Below are positions 1 to 6,260 of a stretch of 6,926 bases of DNA, in pieces. The notes beneath the pieces are model-generated. The model was not told the origin of the DNA and did not search any database. It saw nothing but the letters and a program-made list of their open reading frames with translations. Source of the DNA: Chloroflexota bacterium (GTDB taxonomy: Bacteria; Chloroflexota; UBA5177; JANWHV01); NCBI GenBank assembly GCA_025924845.1, contig JAICHN010000279.1, forward strand, positions 1 to 6,926, written 5' to 3'. The position numbers were made by a program, and so were the translations under genes. The first letter of the stretch is position 1. Every line of letters starts with the position of its first letter.

Positions 1-194
1 AACAACCCAAGGGTGACCACCGTAATGGGCAGGGTAAGTATGACGAGAATTGGGCGCAGAAAGGCATTCACCACTGCTAAAGCCACGGCCGCCACGAGGG
101 CTGCTACGAAGCCCGAGGCGTGGATGCCGGGCACGACCGCAGCGGTGAGCAACAGAGCGAGGGCGCTCAGCACCAAACGGACGATGAGATTCAT
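1..194 (-). CDS. Phage holin family (4-TMS, YvlD-like) membrane protein, 3'-truncated by window edge
   Basis: The minus strand opens at ATG (194-192) and runs off the window after 64 codons. The visible protein is almost entirely hydrophobic. A first membrane helix spans about residues 3-21 (IVRLVLSALALLLTAAVV). A second spans about 28-43, followed by N43-x2-L-R-P and a third segment with LPITVVTLGL (about 55-64). The pattern N..LRPIL..LTLPIT..TLGL is the hallmark of PF04020 (mycobacterial 4-TMS phage holin superfamily, which includes B. subtilis YvlD). Family members are usually about 110-120 residues, so roughly half is present. Despite the name, most chromosomal members are not phage lysis genes and their role is poorly known; nothing here suggests a prophage. 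AAGG (minus strand, 205-202) sits seven bases before the ATG. A good promoter lies about 95 bases upstream. Confidence 0.85.
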   Translation of the reverse strand, partial: MNLIVRLVLSALALLLTAAVVPGIHASGFVAALVAAVALAVVNAFLRPILVILTLPITVVTLGL

Positions 195-288
195 CTTTTA
201 GCCTTGCGCATGAGGGTCCGACGCGGATCCGCCCGGCTACCGAAATCATAGCCCCATAGAGCAGGCGCCCTGGAACTCACGCACTACG

Positions 289-317
289 ATCGTAAACCTT
301 ATCTATCCTGTTGTCAA
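289..317 (-). promoter_or_regulatory. Sigma-70 type promoter for the holin-family gene
   Basis: Read on the minus strand, TTGACA (317-312) matches the -35 consensus exactly. It is followed by a 17-base spacer and TACGAT (294-289), four of six with the -10 consensus. The predicted start is near 281, which leaves a leader of about 87 bases before the ATG at 194. The leader contains a 10-base palindrome, GCGGATCCGC (223-232). Confidence 0.65.
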
Positions 318-333
318 GTATATTACTATACTT
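316..333. promoter_or_regulatory. Candidate operator dyad overlapping the -35 box
   Basis: A perfect 7-bp inverted repeat, AAGTATA-TTAC-TATACTT, is AT-rich in otherwise GC-rich DNA and overlaps the last two bases of the minus-strand -35 element. Its size and place suit a dimeric repressor or activator (MarR, TetR or similar), but no such regulator is in the window. It could also be chance in a short AT-rich patch. Confidence 0.35.
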
Positions 334-338
334 CTTGT

Positions 339-372
339 GTAGGGGACTTCATGCCCTGCTCACGGTCGCCCC
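339..372. repeat. Degenerate unit of the GTAGGGG...GGTCGCCCC repeat
   Basis: GTAGGGG (339-345) starts like the intact unit at 406. It is followed by TTCAT and GCCC, and 18 bases later by GGTCGCCCC (364-372), the reverse complement of the GGGGCGACC core. It looks like a decayed or rearranged copy of the same hairpin family. Confidence 0.4.
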
Positions 373-405
373 ATATACCGGAGCGCGGTTCTCAGGCAGT
401 TCTTC

Positions 406-565
406 GTAGGGGCGACCCTTGTGGTCGCCCTCGGGTCTCCCTGGTGTTCTCTCCGTCGGCACGGTTTGAAGGGCAGGATCCTGCAAATGCGTTCGCGGGG
501 ACGGAAGGTTGCTTTAAACTATGCTGTCAGGCGATGTACAAGGCGACCATCAAGGTCACCCCTAC
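406..565. repeat. MITE-like 160-bp element bounded by inverted hairpin repeats
   Basis: The left end (406-430) carries GTAGGGGCGACC, a 5-base loop, then GGTCGCCC, so it is itself a hairpin with an 8-bp stem (410-417 with 423-430). The right end (541-565), read on the minus strand, is GTAGGGGTGACC...GGTCGCCT, matching the left end at 20 of 25 positions. The two units therefore face each other as terminal inverted repeats, with about 110 bases of unrecognised sequence between them. I see no target-site duplication and no transposase. Similar short GGGGCGACC hairpins are scattered between genes in Chloroflexota genomes, as far as I recall. It could be a non-autonomous element or just two independent intergenic repeats. 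It ends 23 bases beyond the stop codon of the minus-strand gene at 589. Confidence 0.5.
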
Positions 566-588
566 ATCAGCGTGCGGGCGTACACCTA

Positions 589-1275
589 CTATCCAGCGTG
601 CAGGAGGCGATCCAGGCAGCCGTCGATCGTGAGCGTGCCGCGATAAGCGCGGTTGGGTTCCACGCGGAGCAACCCCACGAACTCGGTTTCGTGGTAAAAG
701 AACCAACCGGGCTTGCCGTCGCCTGCCGCGCAGTGCCGCGGCGCCGTCTCGGCCGTCTCCGCCCCAACCAGACGCCCCAGCACTCGTACCTTGCGGGCGA
801 ACGGCTCACTCTCCGCCTCGCCGTGGGCCACCCCGAAGATATCGGGCAGTTCAAGGTCGGCGTGGACACGAAGCAGTGCCACCTGGGGAAAACCCGGCAC
901 TGCCGCGCTCATCTCCGCCAACGCACGAAGGCCCAGCACGCACCGGCGCATGGCCAGGAGGTCGGTCAGTCCAAGGCCCTGCTCCATCAGATACTCGCTC
1001 AGCGCGCCATGACCGCTCAGGCGGAGCGCCCGCGCCAGGGCAGTCAGCCAGGCGCTATTGGCGCGCAGATCATCACCTTCGCGATGCACCCCGGCGTAAG
1101 GCGACGAGAAATAGCCGCAGACCAGACAGTGAATGTCGTCCCAACGCGCCCCGTGGGCGCCGTCAGCCTCGATCTGAATACCGAAGCCGTTGGCGAACCG
1201 CATACACAGACCCAGGGACGCCGGAACGGCGCACGCATCATTTGGGCAATCAATGGCCTGCAAGTGGGGAGTCAT
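589..1275 (-). CDS. Hypothetical protein, 228 aa, with paired cysteine motifs
   Basis: I do not recognise this protein. The ATG at 1275-1273 is preceded on the minus strand by GAAAGGAG (1291-1284) with an 8-base spacer, one of the best ribosome binding sites in the window, and the frame ends in TAG (591-589). Visible features are a C-x4-C pair (CPNDAC, residues 10-15), C24, and a CxxC pair (HCLVCGY, 50-53). Together these could bind a metal, though this is inference. A helical stretch rich in Leu and Ala covers about 74-120. A C-terminal part (about 185-225) contains aromatic and charged residues (GWFFYHETEFVGLLRVEPNR). There is no signal peptide or membrane segment. The overlapping plus-strand frame is rejected because its product is Arg/His/Gln-rich and lacks a start site. 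The gene stands alone, divergent from the fak operon. Confidence 0.7.
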   Translation of the reverse strand: MTPHLQAIDCPNDACAVPASLGLCMRFANGFGIQIEADGAHGARWDDIHCLVCGYFSSPYAGVHREGDDLRANSAWLTALARALRLSGHGALSEYLMEQGLGLTDLLAMRRCVLGLRALAEMSAAVPGFPQVALLRVHADLELPDIFGVAHGEAESEPFARKVRVLGRLVGAETAETAPRHCAAGDGKPGWFFYHETEFVGLLRVEPNRAYRGTLTIDGCLDRLLHAG

Positions 1276-1283
1276 GGCGCCAA

Positions 1284-1291
1284 CTCCTTTC
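1284..1291 (-). promoter_or_regulatory. Strong ribosome binding site for the hypothetical gene
   Basis: On the minus strand GAAAGGAG lies eight bases before the ATG at 1275. It fixes the start codon and is the main evidence that the minus strand is the coding one here. Confidence 0.65.
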
Positions 1292-1388
1292 GAAACTGAT
1301 TGGCCCGACCGGTGAACCGAAGCGTTTTCCCAATTATGGCGTGCCTAACGTCCCTCTACTATAGGATAGGTGGGCGTAGCTTAATCCA

Positions 1389-1504
1389 GCCTGAAATCTC
1401 GCCGGTTCAGGCGCTGATGTACAATCCATGGAGATCTCCGGTGAAAACCGGATGCACGGGTCACCACGTCGTACACCCGGCTTGAGCCGATAAAGATACC
1501 GGCG
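1389..1504 (+). ncRNA. Candidate structured RNA / leader element of unknown class
   Basis: This part of the divergent intergenic region is dense in complementary segments. CGCCGGT (1400-1406) pairs perfectly with ACCGGCG (1498-1504) and would close the structure. Inside lie GGAGATCTCC (1430-1439), the hairpin TCCGG-TGAAAA-CCGGA (1437-1452), CGGGT/ACCCG (1457-1461 with 1475-1479), and CGGC-TTGA-GCCG (1478-1489). GCCTGAA/TTCAGGC (1389-1395 with 1406-1412) competes with the closing helix at one base, so it may be an alternative state. The plus strand is preferred because the element lies upstream of the asp23-fak operon, but the reverse strand folds similarly. Parts resemble the GGTGAAAA hairpin of cobalamin riboswitches and group II domain V, but neither model fits overall. 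High GC raises the chance of spurious stems. Confidence 0.3.
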
Positions 1505-1576
1505 GTTCACTACTGAGCGGGGAGGCCGCCGCCTGCTCGACTGTTCGCGGATCGAGGGGCCTTGAGGCATACCCGT

Positions 1577-1582
1577 TATACT
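1577..1582 (+). promoter_or_regulatory. -10-like box upstream of the asp23-fakA operon
   Basis: TATACT matches the -10 consensus at five of six bases and lies 47 bases before the GTG start at 1630. No convincing -35 is found 15-19 bases upstream, so it may depend on an activator or another sigma factor. A second -10-like patch, ACTATA/TATAGT, occurs at 1358-1363 and could serve either strand. Confidence 0.35.
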
Positions 1583-1595
1583 AGAGGCGCGCGAA

Positions 1596-1613
1596 CGCCG
1601 CGGTTGCGCGGCG
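1596..1613 (+). promoter_or_regulatory. Leader hairpin before the Asp23-family gene
   Basis: CGCCGCG (1596-1602) pairs with CGCGGCG (1607-1613) across a 4-base loop, a 7-bp all-GC stem that ends five bases before the GGGAGAG ribosome binding site (1618-1624). It could modulate translation or mRNA stability. There is no U-tract, so it is not a standard terminator. Confidence 0.4.
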
Positions 1614-1629
1614 AAACGGGAGAGTTGCG

Positions 1630-1995
1630 GTGAGCGACGAGGCAATCGAATTGGACCGTAAGCCTGGTCGGATCGAGGTCTCGCCCAGGGCGATTTCCAT
1701 GGCGGCGAGCAGCGTGGTGCTGGAATGTTACGGCGTGGTGGGCATCGCGGGCCGGAAGCTTCGCCATGGGCGTGCCGTTCTGCTTGAAGACCACGAGTAC
1801 CACCGCGGCATCGTGGTGTCGCTGCGCGGTGACGAAGTGGTAGTCGACATCTATGTGGTGATCGAGTATGGTACGCGCATTTCCGAGGTAGCGCATAACG
1901 TGATGCACGCCGTGTATGAGACCCTTCGCCGGATGCTCGGCTCGTCGGCTATCCGCGTCAACGTAAACGTGCAGGGGCTGCGAATCAGTGGCTAG
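1630..1995 (+). CDS. yloU: Asp23/Gls24 family envelope stress protein (YloU-like)
   Basis: This 121-residue protein has the compact single-domain layout of the Asp23/Gls24 (DUF322) family. Visible marks are GRIEVSP (13-19), the helix ending in YGVVG (34-38), a central strand region with VDIYVVIEYGTRISEVAHNV (72-91), and a final strand VNVNVQGLR (110-118). Family members are small cytosolic or membrane-associated proteins linked to cell envelope stress. The short YloU type sits next to fakA (yloV) in many Gram-positive bacteria, exactly as here, which suggests a link to fatty acid or membrane homeostasis, though its biochemical role is unknown. The GTG start is chosen because GGGAGAG (1618-1624) is five bases upstream and the family motif begins about twelve residues in. 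The gene heads the six-gene operon; fakA starts 18 bases after its stop. Confidence 0.9.
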   Translation: MSDEAIELDRKPGRIEVSPRAISMAASSVVLECYGVVGIAGRKLRHGRAVLLEDHEYHRGIVVSLRGDEVVVDIYVVIEYGTRISEVAHNVMHAVYETLRRMLGSSAIRVNVNVQGLRISG

Positions 1996-2013
1996 CCGAG
2001 AAATCCACGAGCC

Positions 2014-3672
2014 ATGAGCGGCGAGACACGCTTGGCGGAGGGACCACGGTGTGATGGACGCCGGTTGCGCGCGGCCTTCGACGCCGCCACCAATTGGCTT
2101 ATCGCCCACGCTGACGAGGTGGACGCGCTCAACGTCTATCCCGTCCCGGACGGCGATACCGGTTCCAATATGGCGGAGACCATGCGCGCGGCGATCGCCG
2201 AGGCGGACGCGACCGAGGAGGCGAATGTCGGCGTCCATGCCGCCGCCCTGGCGCACGGCGCCCTGATGGGCGCCCGCGGCAACTCCGGGGTCATCCTTTC
2301 GCAATTGCTGCGCGGTTTCGCGCACTCCGTACACGGTGCCCCGACTCTAACCCCGCTCGCTCTGGCCCAGTCCCTCCAGGAGGCCGCCGGCACGGCCTAC
2401 CGCGCCGTGATGCGGCCGGTCGAGGGAACAGTGCTGACTGTGGCGCGCCTGGCCGGGGAGGAGGCGGCGCGCGCCGTTGCCGAACGGGCCGAGTTCCCGT
2501 ACGTGCTGCGGAGGACACTGGACGCGGCACGCCGCGCCCTGGCCGAAACGCAACATCAACTGCCGGCGCTGCGCCAGGCCGGCGTGGTTGATGCGGGCGG
2601 ACGCGGCTATGTCCTGCTCCTCGAAGGGGCGGAGCGCTGGTTGCAGGGGAAGCAAGACGGTCCCGCCCCCCGCGCGGCGGTCAGCCCGGCGGCCGGCCGG
2701 GCCGGGGCGGATGTCCACGCTCAACTTGACCACTTCGAGGGGGGTTACGGCTACTGCACGGAGTTTCTGATCGTGGGCAAGGACCTCCAGGAGGATGCGG
2801 CGCGCGCTCATTTCGCCGCCTTTGGCGACTCCTTGCTCGTGGTTGGGGACAGCGATGTGCTGCGCGTCCATATTCATACCGAGGATCCTGGACGCGCGCT
2901 CACCTATGCCGCCGGTTTGGGACGCCTGCAGCGCGTCAAGGTGCAGGACATGAGTGAGCAGTTCGTGGAGTTCGCCGCCGAGCGCCCCCCGCCCGCGTCC
3001 TCCCCCTCGGCGGACCTTCTGCCGGTGGGCATCGTGGCAGTGGCGGCCGGCGCTGGGTTCCGCGCCCTCTTTGAAAGCATGGGGGCCGCGGTGGTGTCGG
3101 GCGGTCAGAGCATGAACCCCAGCACCGAGGAGATTCTGTCCGCGGTGCGGGGGCGCGAGCAGGATGTGGTCATTATCTTGCCCAACAACAAGAATGTGGT
3201 GTTGGCCGGCGAGCAGGCGGCCGGCTTGAGCGACAAGCAGGTTCACATAGTTCCCACCCGCACCGTCCCTCAGGGGATTGCCGCCCTCCTCGCCGTGCGC
3301 TTTGACGCCGCGCCCAGCCGAATCGTGGCCGACATGGAGGAAGCGGCGCGCCAGGTTCGTACGGCGGAACTGACTGTCGCGGTGCGCGACGTGGAACTCG
3401 GTGGGTTGCCCGTGCATAAAGGCGATGTTCTGGGCTTGCTGGACGGGGACGTGGTGGCTGCCGGCGCGGCGATGGAACCGGTGCTGGCCGATGTACTGGC
3501 CCGCATGCCGGCAGAGCACTACGAGGTAGCGACCGCCTATCTTGGGCAGGATGCGTCGGAGAGCGTCGGCGAGGAACTGCGCGCCTTCCTGCATCAGCGG
3601 TACCCCATGCTGCAACTCGAACTGCAATCCGGCGGCCAGCCGCACTACCAGATTGTATTGTCGGTCGAATAA
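2014..3672 (+). CDS. fakA: Fatty acid kinase catalytic subunit FakA (DhaL/DAK2 fusion, YloV)
   Basis: FakA transfers phosphate from ATP to a fatty acid held by FakB, giving acyl phosphate for phospholipid synthesis. The 552 residues match the family length (about 550). An N-terminal DhaL/DAK2 kinase domain (about 15-210) shows NVYPVPDGDTGSNM (40-53) with the Mg-ATP-binding D46, D48 and N52, then GARGNSGVILSQ (86-97), PVEGTVLTV (135-143) and VVDAGGRG (191-198). The middle domain has GYGYCTEF (244-251) and RVHIHTEDPG (284-293); C248, H286 and H288 correspond to the zinc-binding site I recall from S. aureus FakA. The C-terminal domain, with VVSGGQSMNPSTEEIL, is the FakB-docking/DegV-like region. 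ATG 2014 has only a weak ribosome binding site and gives about 14 residues before the conserved region, so translation may be coupled to the upstream gene. All key residues are intact. Confidence 0.93.
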   Translation: MSGETRLAEGPRCDGRRLRAAFDAATNWLIAHADEVDALNVYPVPDGDTGSNMAETMRAAIAEADATEEANVGVHAAALAHGALMGARGNSGVILSQLLRGFAHSVHGAPTLTPLALAQSLQEAAGTAYRAVMRPVEGTVLTVARLAGEEAARAVAERAEFPYVLRRTLDAARRALAETQHQLPALRQAGVVDAGGRGYVLLLEGAERWLQGKQDGPAPRAAVSPAAGRAGADVHAQLDHFEGGYGYCTEFLIVGKDLQEDAARAHFAAFGDSLLVVGDSDVLRVHIHTEDPGRALTYAAGLGRLQRVKVQDMSEQFVEFAAERPPPASSPSADLLPVGIVAVAAGAGFRALFESMGAAVVSGGQSMNPSTEEILSAVRGREQDVVIILPNNKNVVLAGEQAAGLSDKQVHIVPTRTVPQGIAALLAVRFDAAPSRIVADMEEAARQVRTAELTVAVRDVELGGLPVHKGDVLGLLDGDVVAAGAAMEPVLADVLARMPAEHYEVATAYLGQDASESVGEELRAFLHQRYPMLQLELQSGGQPHYQIVLSVE

Positions 3673-3690
3673 GAAGGACGGGACCAGGGC

Positions 3691-4542
3691 ATGGGCACGG
3701 TTCGCATCGTCACCGACAGCGCGTCCGATATCCCCGCCGATACGGCGGCGGCCCTGGGCATTACCGTGGTTCCGCTCACCGTGAGGTTCGGATCGACCAG
3801 TTACCAGGAAGGAATGGATCTCACCGCCGCGCGGTTCTACGAACTGCTGGCAAGCGATCCTCATTTTCCGAGCACCTCACAACCATCGGCGGGGCGCTTC
3901 GAGGAAGTCTACCGCGGGCTGGCCGGCAACGCGGTGGAGATCATTTCGATTCATATTTCATCGAAGTTGAGCGGTACTTTCGGCGCCGCTTCGCTGGCCG
4001 CCGCCAATCTACCCGAGACTCCTATTCACCTGGTAGATACGTTGACGGCCTCCATGGCGGAGGGGGTGTATGTCCTGGCCGCCGCGCGAATGGCCTCGGC
4101 GGGGAAGACCGTCGCGGAGATCCTGACCGCCCTGGAGGCAATGCGGTCCCGCGTATTCGTCTTTTTCATGCTGGACAGCATGACGCACGTGCAACGCGGT
4201 GGACGGATCGGGCGCGCTCAAAGCATGATTGGTTCGATGCTCAGCATTAAGCCCTTACTCACCATCGAGGATGGGCTGGTGACGCCGCGCCAACGGGCAC
4301 GCACCACGGCGCGTGCGCTCCAGGAGATGGCGAACCTGGCCAGGGAGAGGGCTCCACTGGTCGAGGCGCATGTGATGCACGGCAACGCACCGACCGCCGC
4401 CGAGCAGTTGGCTTCGTTGCTCCGCCCGTATGCGCGCGGTACTCTGGATATCGGCATGCTGGGCGCGGTCATCGGTACCCACGCCGGTCCTGGTACGCTT
4501 GGCTTCGTTGGAGTTCAGGAGGAGGGAACCGCGCCGTCGTGA
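3691..4542 (+). CDS. fakB: DegV family fatty-acid-binding protein, FakB subunit
   Basis: This 283-residue protein has the full DegV fold. It opens with VRIVTDSASDIP (4-15), has STSQPSAGRF (61-70) with the conserved Thr-Ser-Gln-Pro, and HISSKLSGTF (88-97). It also carries the RGGRIGRAQ signature (169-177) and GAVIGTHAGPGTLGF (258-272) near the end. T62 and S94 correspond to residues that hold the fatty acid carboxylate in characterised FakB proteins, and R172 and H264 are also conserved positions. FakB binds one fatty acid in a deep pocket and presents it to FakA; chain preference cannot be read from sequence. Immediate linkage to fakA supports the FakB role over an orphan DegV. GAAGGA lies upstream. 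The gene overlaps the next by four bases (GTGA), indicating translational coupling. Confidence 0.92.
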   Translation: MGTVRIVTDSASDIPADTAAALGITVVPLTVRFGSTSYQEGMDLTAARFYELLASDPHFPSTSQPSAGRFEEVYRGLAGNAVEIISIHISSKLSGTFGAASLAAANLPETPIHLVDTLTASMAEGVYVLAAARMASAGKTVAEILTALEAMRSRVFVFFMLDSMTHVQRGGRIGRAQSMIGSMLSIKPLLTIEDGLVTPRQRARTTARALQEMANLARERAPLVEAHVMHGNAPTAAEQLASLLRPYARGTLDIGMLGAVIGTHAGPGTLGFVGVQEEGTAPS

Positions 4543-5495
4543 CCACATTCAAGGCCCCGGAGGTGATCGCGCTTGGCGAGGCGCTGGCCGAGTTTATGCG
4601 GCCGGTGGCCGGTGTTCCCCTTGAGGAGGCTGGCCCATTCGAGGGTCCCTTCGCCAGTGGGGCTCCAGCCAACTTTGCCCACGGCTGCGCCCGGTTGGGG
4701 CTCTCCACCGGCTTTATCGGTACGGTGGGAAATGATGCGTTCGGCCGGATGTTTCGCGCTCGTCTAGGGGACGAAGGCGTGGACTTATCCCATCTCGCCG
4801 TCGATCCGACCCGCACCACCGGCACCTCGTTCGTCACCTATCGGCTCGACGGCGAACGTGATTTCCTCTTTCATGTCGCCGATGCCGCCGCGGGCCGGGT
4901 ACCTTCGTTTGATCCTGCTTATTTCGCCAGGGCCCGCCTGGTCCATATTACCGGCTCAACCCTGGCGTCCGGCCCGGCGTGGCACGCCGCGTGTGTACGC
5001 GCCGCGACCCTCGGCAAGGAAGCAGGCGCGTGGGTTAGCTTCGACCCTAACTTGCGGCCCGAACTGCTGGGCGGCGCCTCGGTCGCGGCGGTCGCCGAGC
5101 CCATTCTTGCCCTGGCCGACGTGGTTCTTCCCTCGGGTGACGAACTGCGCCGAGTTACGGGCATTGACGACCTCGATACCGCCATACAGTCGCTGCTCGA
5201 GCGTGGCGTGGGGTGGGTTTTCCTCAAACGCGGCATGGCGGGCAGTACGCTCTTTCGCCGCGATTGTAAAGTGGAGATGGCCACCGAGCCGCGTATCGAG
5301 CGTGATCCCACCGGCGCGGGCGATGCCTTCGCGGCTGGGGTCGCCTACGGCTTACTTCATGACTTGCCTGCCGGAGACATTCTCCGTCTCGCCAACACAA
5401 TGGGCGGCTTTGCCGTGACCACGCTTGGCCCCATGGAGGCTACGCCCACCCTGGTCGAGGCGCTCCACGCCTCCGGCCTGGGGGATGGGGCATAA
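4539..5495 (+). CDS. PfkB-family carbohydrate kinase (fructokinase / 2-keto-3-deoxygluconate kinase-like)
   Basis: This ribokinase-fold enzyme should phosphorylate a sugar or sugar acid with ATP in the cytosol. The first PfkB signature region is SGAPANFAHGCARLG (40-54), and FIGTVGNDAFG (59-69) follows. The second signature is DPTGAGDAFAAG (256-267), with the oxyanion-hole GAG and D262 as catalytic base. SFDPNLRPELL (167-177) and SGDELRRVTG (199-208) are typical of the fructokinase and KDG-kinase branch. At 318 residues the length is normal. The substrate is uncertain; KDG or fructose are the best guesses. The GTG start overlaps the end of fakB in GTGA, with GGAGG-like sequence (AGGAGGGA) about 4518-4525. 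The downstream phosphodiesterase starts directly after its TAA. No sugar transporter or regulator is nearby, which is unusual for a catabolic kinase. Confidence 0.88.
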   Translation: MTTFKAPEVIALGEALAEFMRPVAGVPLEEAGPFEGPFASGAPANFAHGCARLGLSTGFIGTVGNDAFGRMFRARLGDEGVDLSHLAVDPTRTTGTSFVTYRLDGERDFLFHVADAAAGRVPSFDPAYFARARLVHITGSTLASGPAWHAACVRAATLGKEAGAWVSFDPNLRPELLGGASVAAVAEPILALADVVLPSGDELRRVTGIDDLDTAIQSLLERGVGWVFLKRGMAGSTLFRRDCKVEMATEPRIERDPTGAGDAFAAGVAYGLLHDLPAGDILRLANTMGGFAVTTLGPMEATPTLVEALHASGLGDGA

Positions 5496-6260
5496 ATGCT
5501 GAAGATCACGGTACTGGGGAGCGGGACCAGTCACGGCGTACCGATGATCGGCTGTTTGTGCCGGGTCTGCACCTCTACCGATCCGCACGACAAACGCACT
5601 CGTCCTTCGATCGTGGTGGGAATTGGGGAGCGCAATATCCTGATCGACACCAGCCCGGAACTTCGTCTCCAACTGGTGGCGAACCACATTCTCCACATCG
5701 ACAGCGTCCTCTACACACATGGTCACGCCGACCATGTGCATGGCGTGGACGATCTGCGCCGGTTTAACGAGCAGATCCGTGGCCCAGTGCCGGTCTACGG
5801 CGATCGTGACCTCCTCAGCGATCTGGAGCGTCGCTTCCCCTATATTTTTACCCACCAGTTTGTCGGGGGCGGCATTCCATCGCTCGAATTGCATGAGATT
5901 ACCGGCCCGTTCGAACTGTATGGGCAACACATCGTGCCGGTACCGGTGTGGCACGGGAGGACGCCGGTGCTCGGCTTCCGCTTCGGGCGCTTTGCCTACG
6001 TCACGGATACCAGCGAGATCCCAGAGCAATCGATGGCGCTGCTGGGCGGCCTGGATGTACTGATTCTCGACGCCCTGCGTATCGAGCCGCATCCCACGCA
6101 TTTCAACTTTGCCCAGGCGTTGGACGTGGTTGACAAACTACGGCCCAAGCGCACCTACTTTACTCATCTCACCCATACCACGCTGCACGCGGAAACGGAG
6201 CCCACTCTACCGGAGGGGGTCTTTCTGGCCTATGATGGCCTGCGATTGGAGGTTGAGTGA
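5496..6260 (+). CDS. MBL-fold metallohydrolase, PhnP-like (phosphoribosyl cyclic phosphodiesterase family)
   Basis: This 254-residue protein is a metallo-beta-lactamase-fold phosphodiesterase. LGSGTSHGVPMIGC (7-20) runs into C20-x-C22-x2-C25, the structural zinc cysteines of PhnP. The core metal motif is THGHADH (74-80: H75, H77, D79, H80). Further ligand candidates are H153 (WHGR), D171 (YVTDTSEIP) and H202, and YFTHLTH (221-227) ends the metal site. In E. coli, PhnP opens 5-phosphoribosyl 1,2-cyclic phosphate in the C-P lyase pathway. No other phn gene is here, so this copy may act on another cyclic phosphate or nucleotide, and a gene name is withheld. The ATG follows the preceding TAA without a gap, behind a G-rich ribosome binding site. 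All metal ligands are intact. Confidence 0.9.
   Translation: MLKITVLGSGTSHGVPMIGCLCRVCTSTDPHDKRTRPSIVVGIGERNILIDTSPELRLQLVANHILHIDSVLYTHGHADHVHGVDDLRRFNEQIRGPVPVYGDRDLLSDLERRFPYIFTHQFVGGGIPSLELHEITGPFELYGQHIVPVPVWHGRTPVLGFRFGRFAYVTDTSEIPEQSMALLGGLDVLILDALRIEPHPTHFNFAQALDVVDKLRPKRTYFTHLTHTTLHAETEPTLPEGVFLAYDGLRLEVE
6248..6252 (+). promoter_or_regulatory. Ribosome binding site that decides the moaC start
   Basis: GGAGG lies seven bases before ATG 6260 but only four before the in-frame GTG 6257. The spacing favours the ATG. Confidence 0.6.

Noticed and set aside
1..194. Prophage lysis gene, suggested by the holin family name
   Set aside because: This family is widespread on bacterial chromosomes without phage genes, and no phage gene lies nearby.
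421..1299. Long plus-strand open frame (292 codons) opposite the hypothetical gene
   Set aside because: Its product is Arg/His/Gln-rich like an antisense shadow, it runs through the repeat element, and it has no good start site. The minus-strand gene has a strong ribosome binding site.
1430..1465. Resemblance to group II intron domain V (GGAGA...GGTGAAAACC...GCACGG)
   Set aside because: The 3' side resembles domain V, but the 5' side cannot pair with CACGGGTC to make the lower stem, and there is no reverse transcriptase or intron boundary nearby.
1437..1505. Cobalamin riboswitch (CCGGTGAAAACCGG and GAGCC...GATACCGGC)
   Set aside because: The P4-like hairpin and the end segment look similar, but the conserved CCCGCCACTG box is absent and no cobalamin gene follows. 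A covariance model search would settle it.
1576..2334. Minus-strand open frame of 252 codons antisense to the Asp23-family gene and the start of fakA
   Set aside because: It crosses two well-supported genes and the leader, and its His/Arg-rich product resembles no protein.
2347..3864. Minus-strand open frame of 505 codons antisense to fakA and fakB
   Set aside because: The opposite strand encodes a full-length FakA with all motifs. The antisense product is rich in His, Arg and Gly, and long antisense frames are common in GC-rich genes.
5352..6101. Minus-strand open frame of 249 codons antisense to the kinase and phosphodiesterase genes
   Set aside because: It is a shadow of two genes with intact catalytic motifs on the plus strand.
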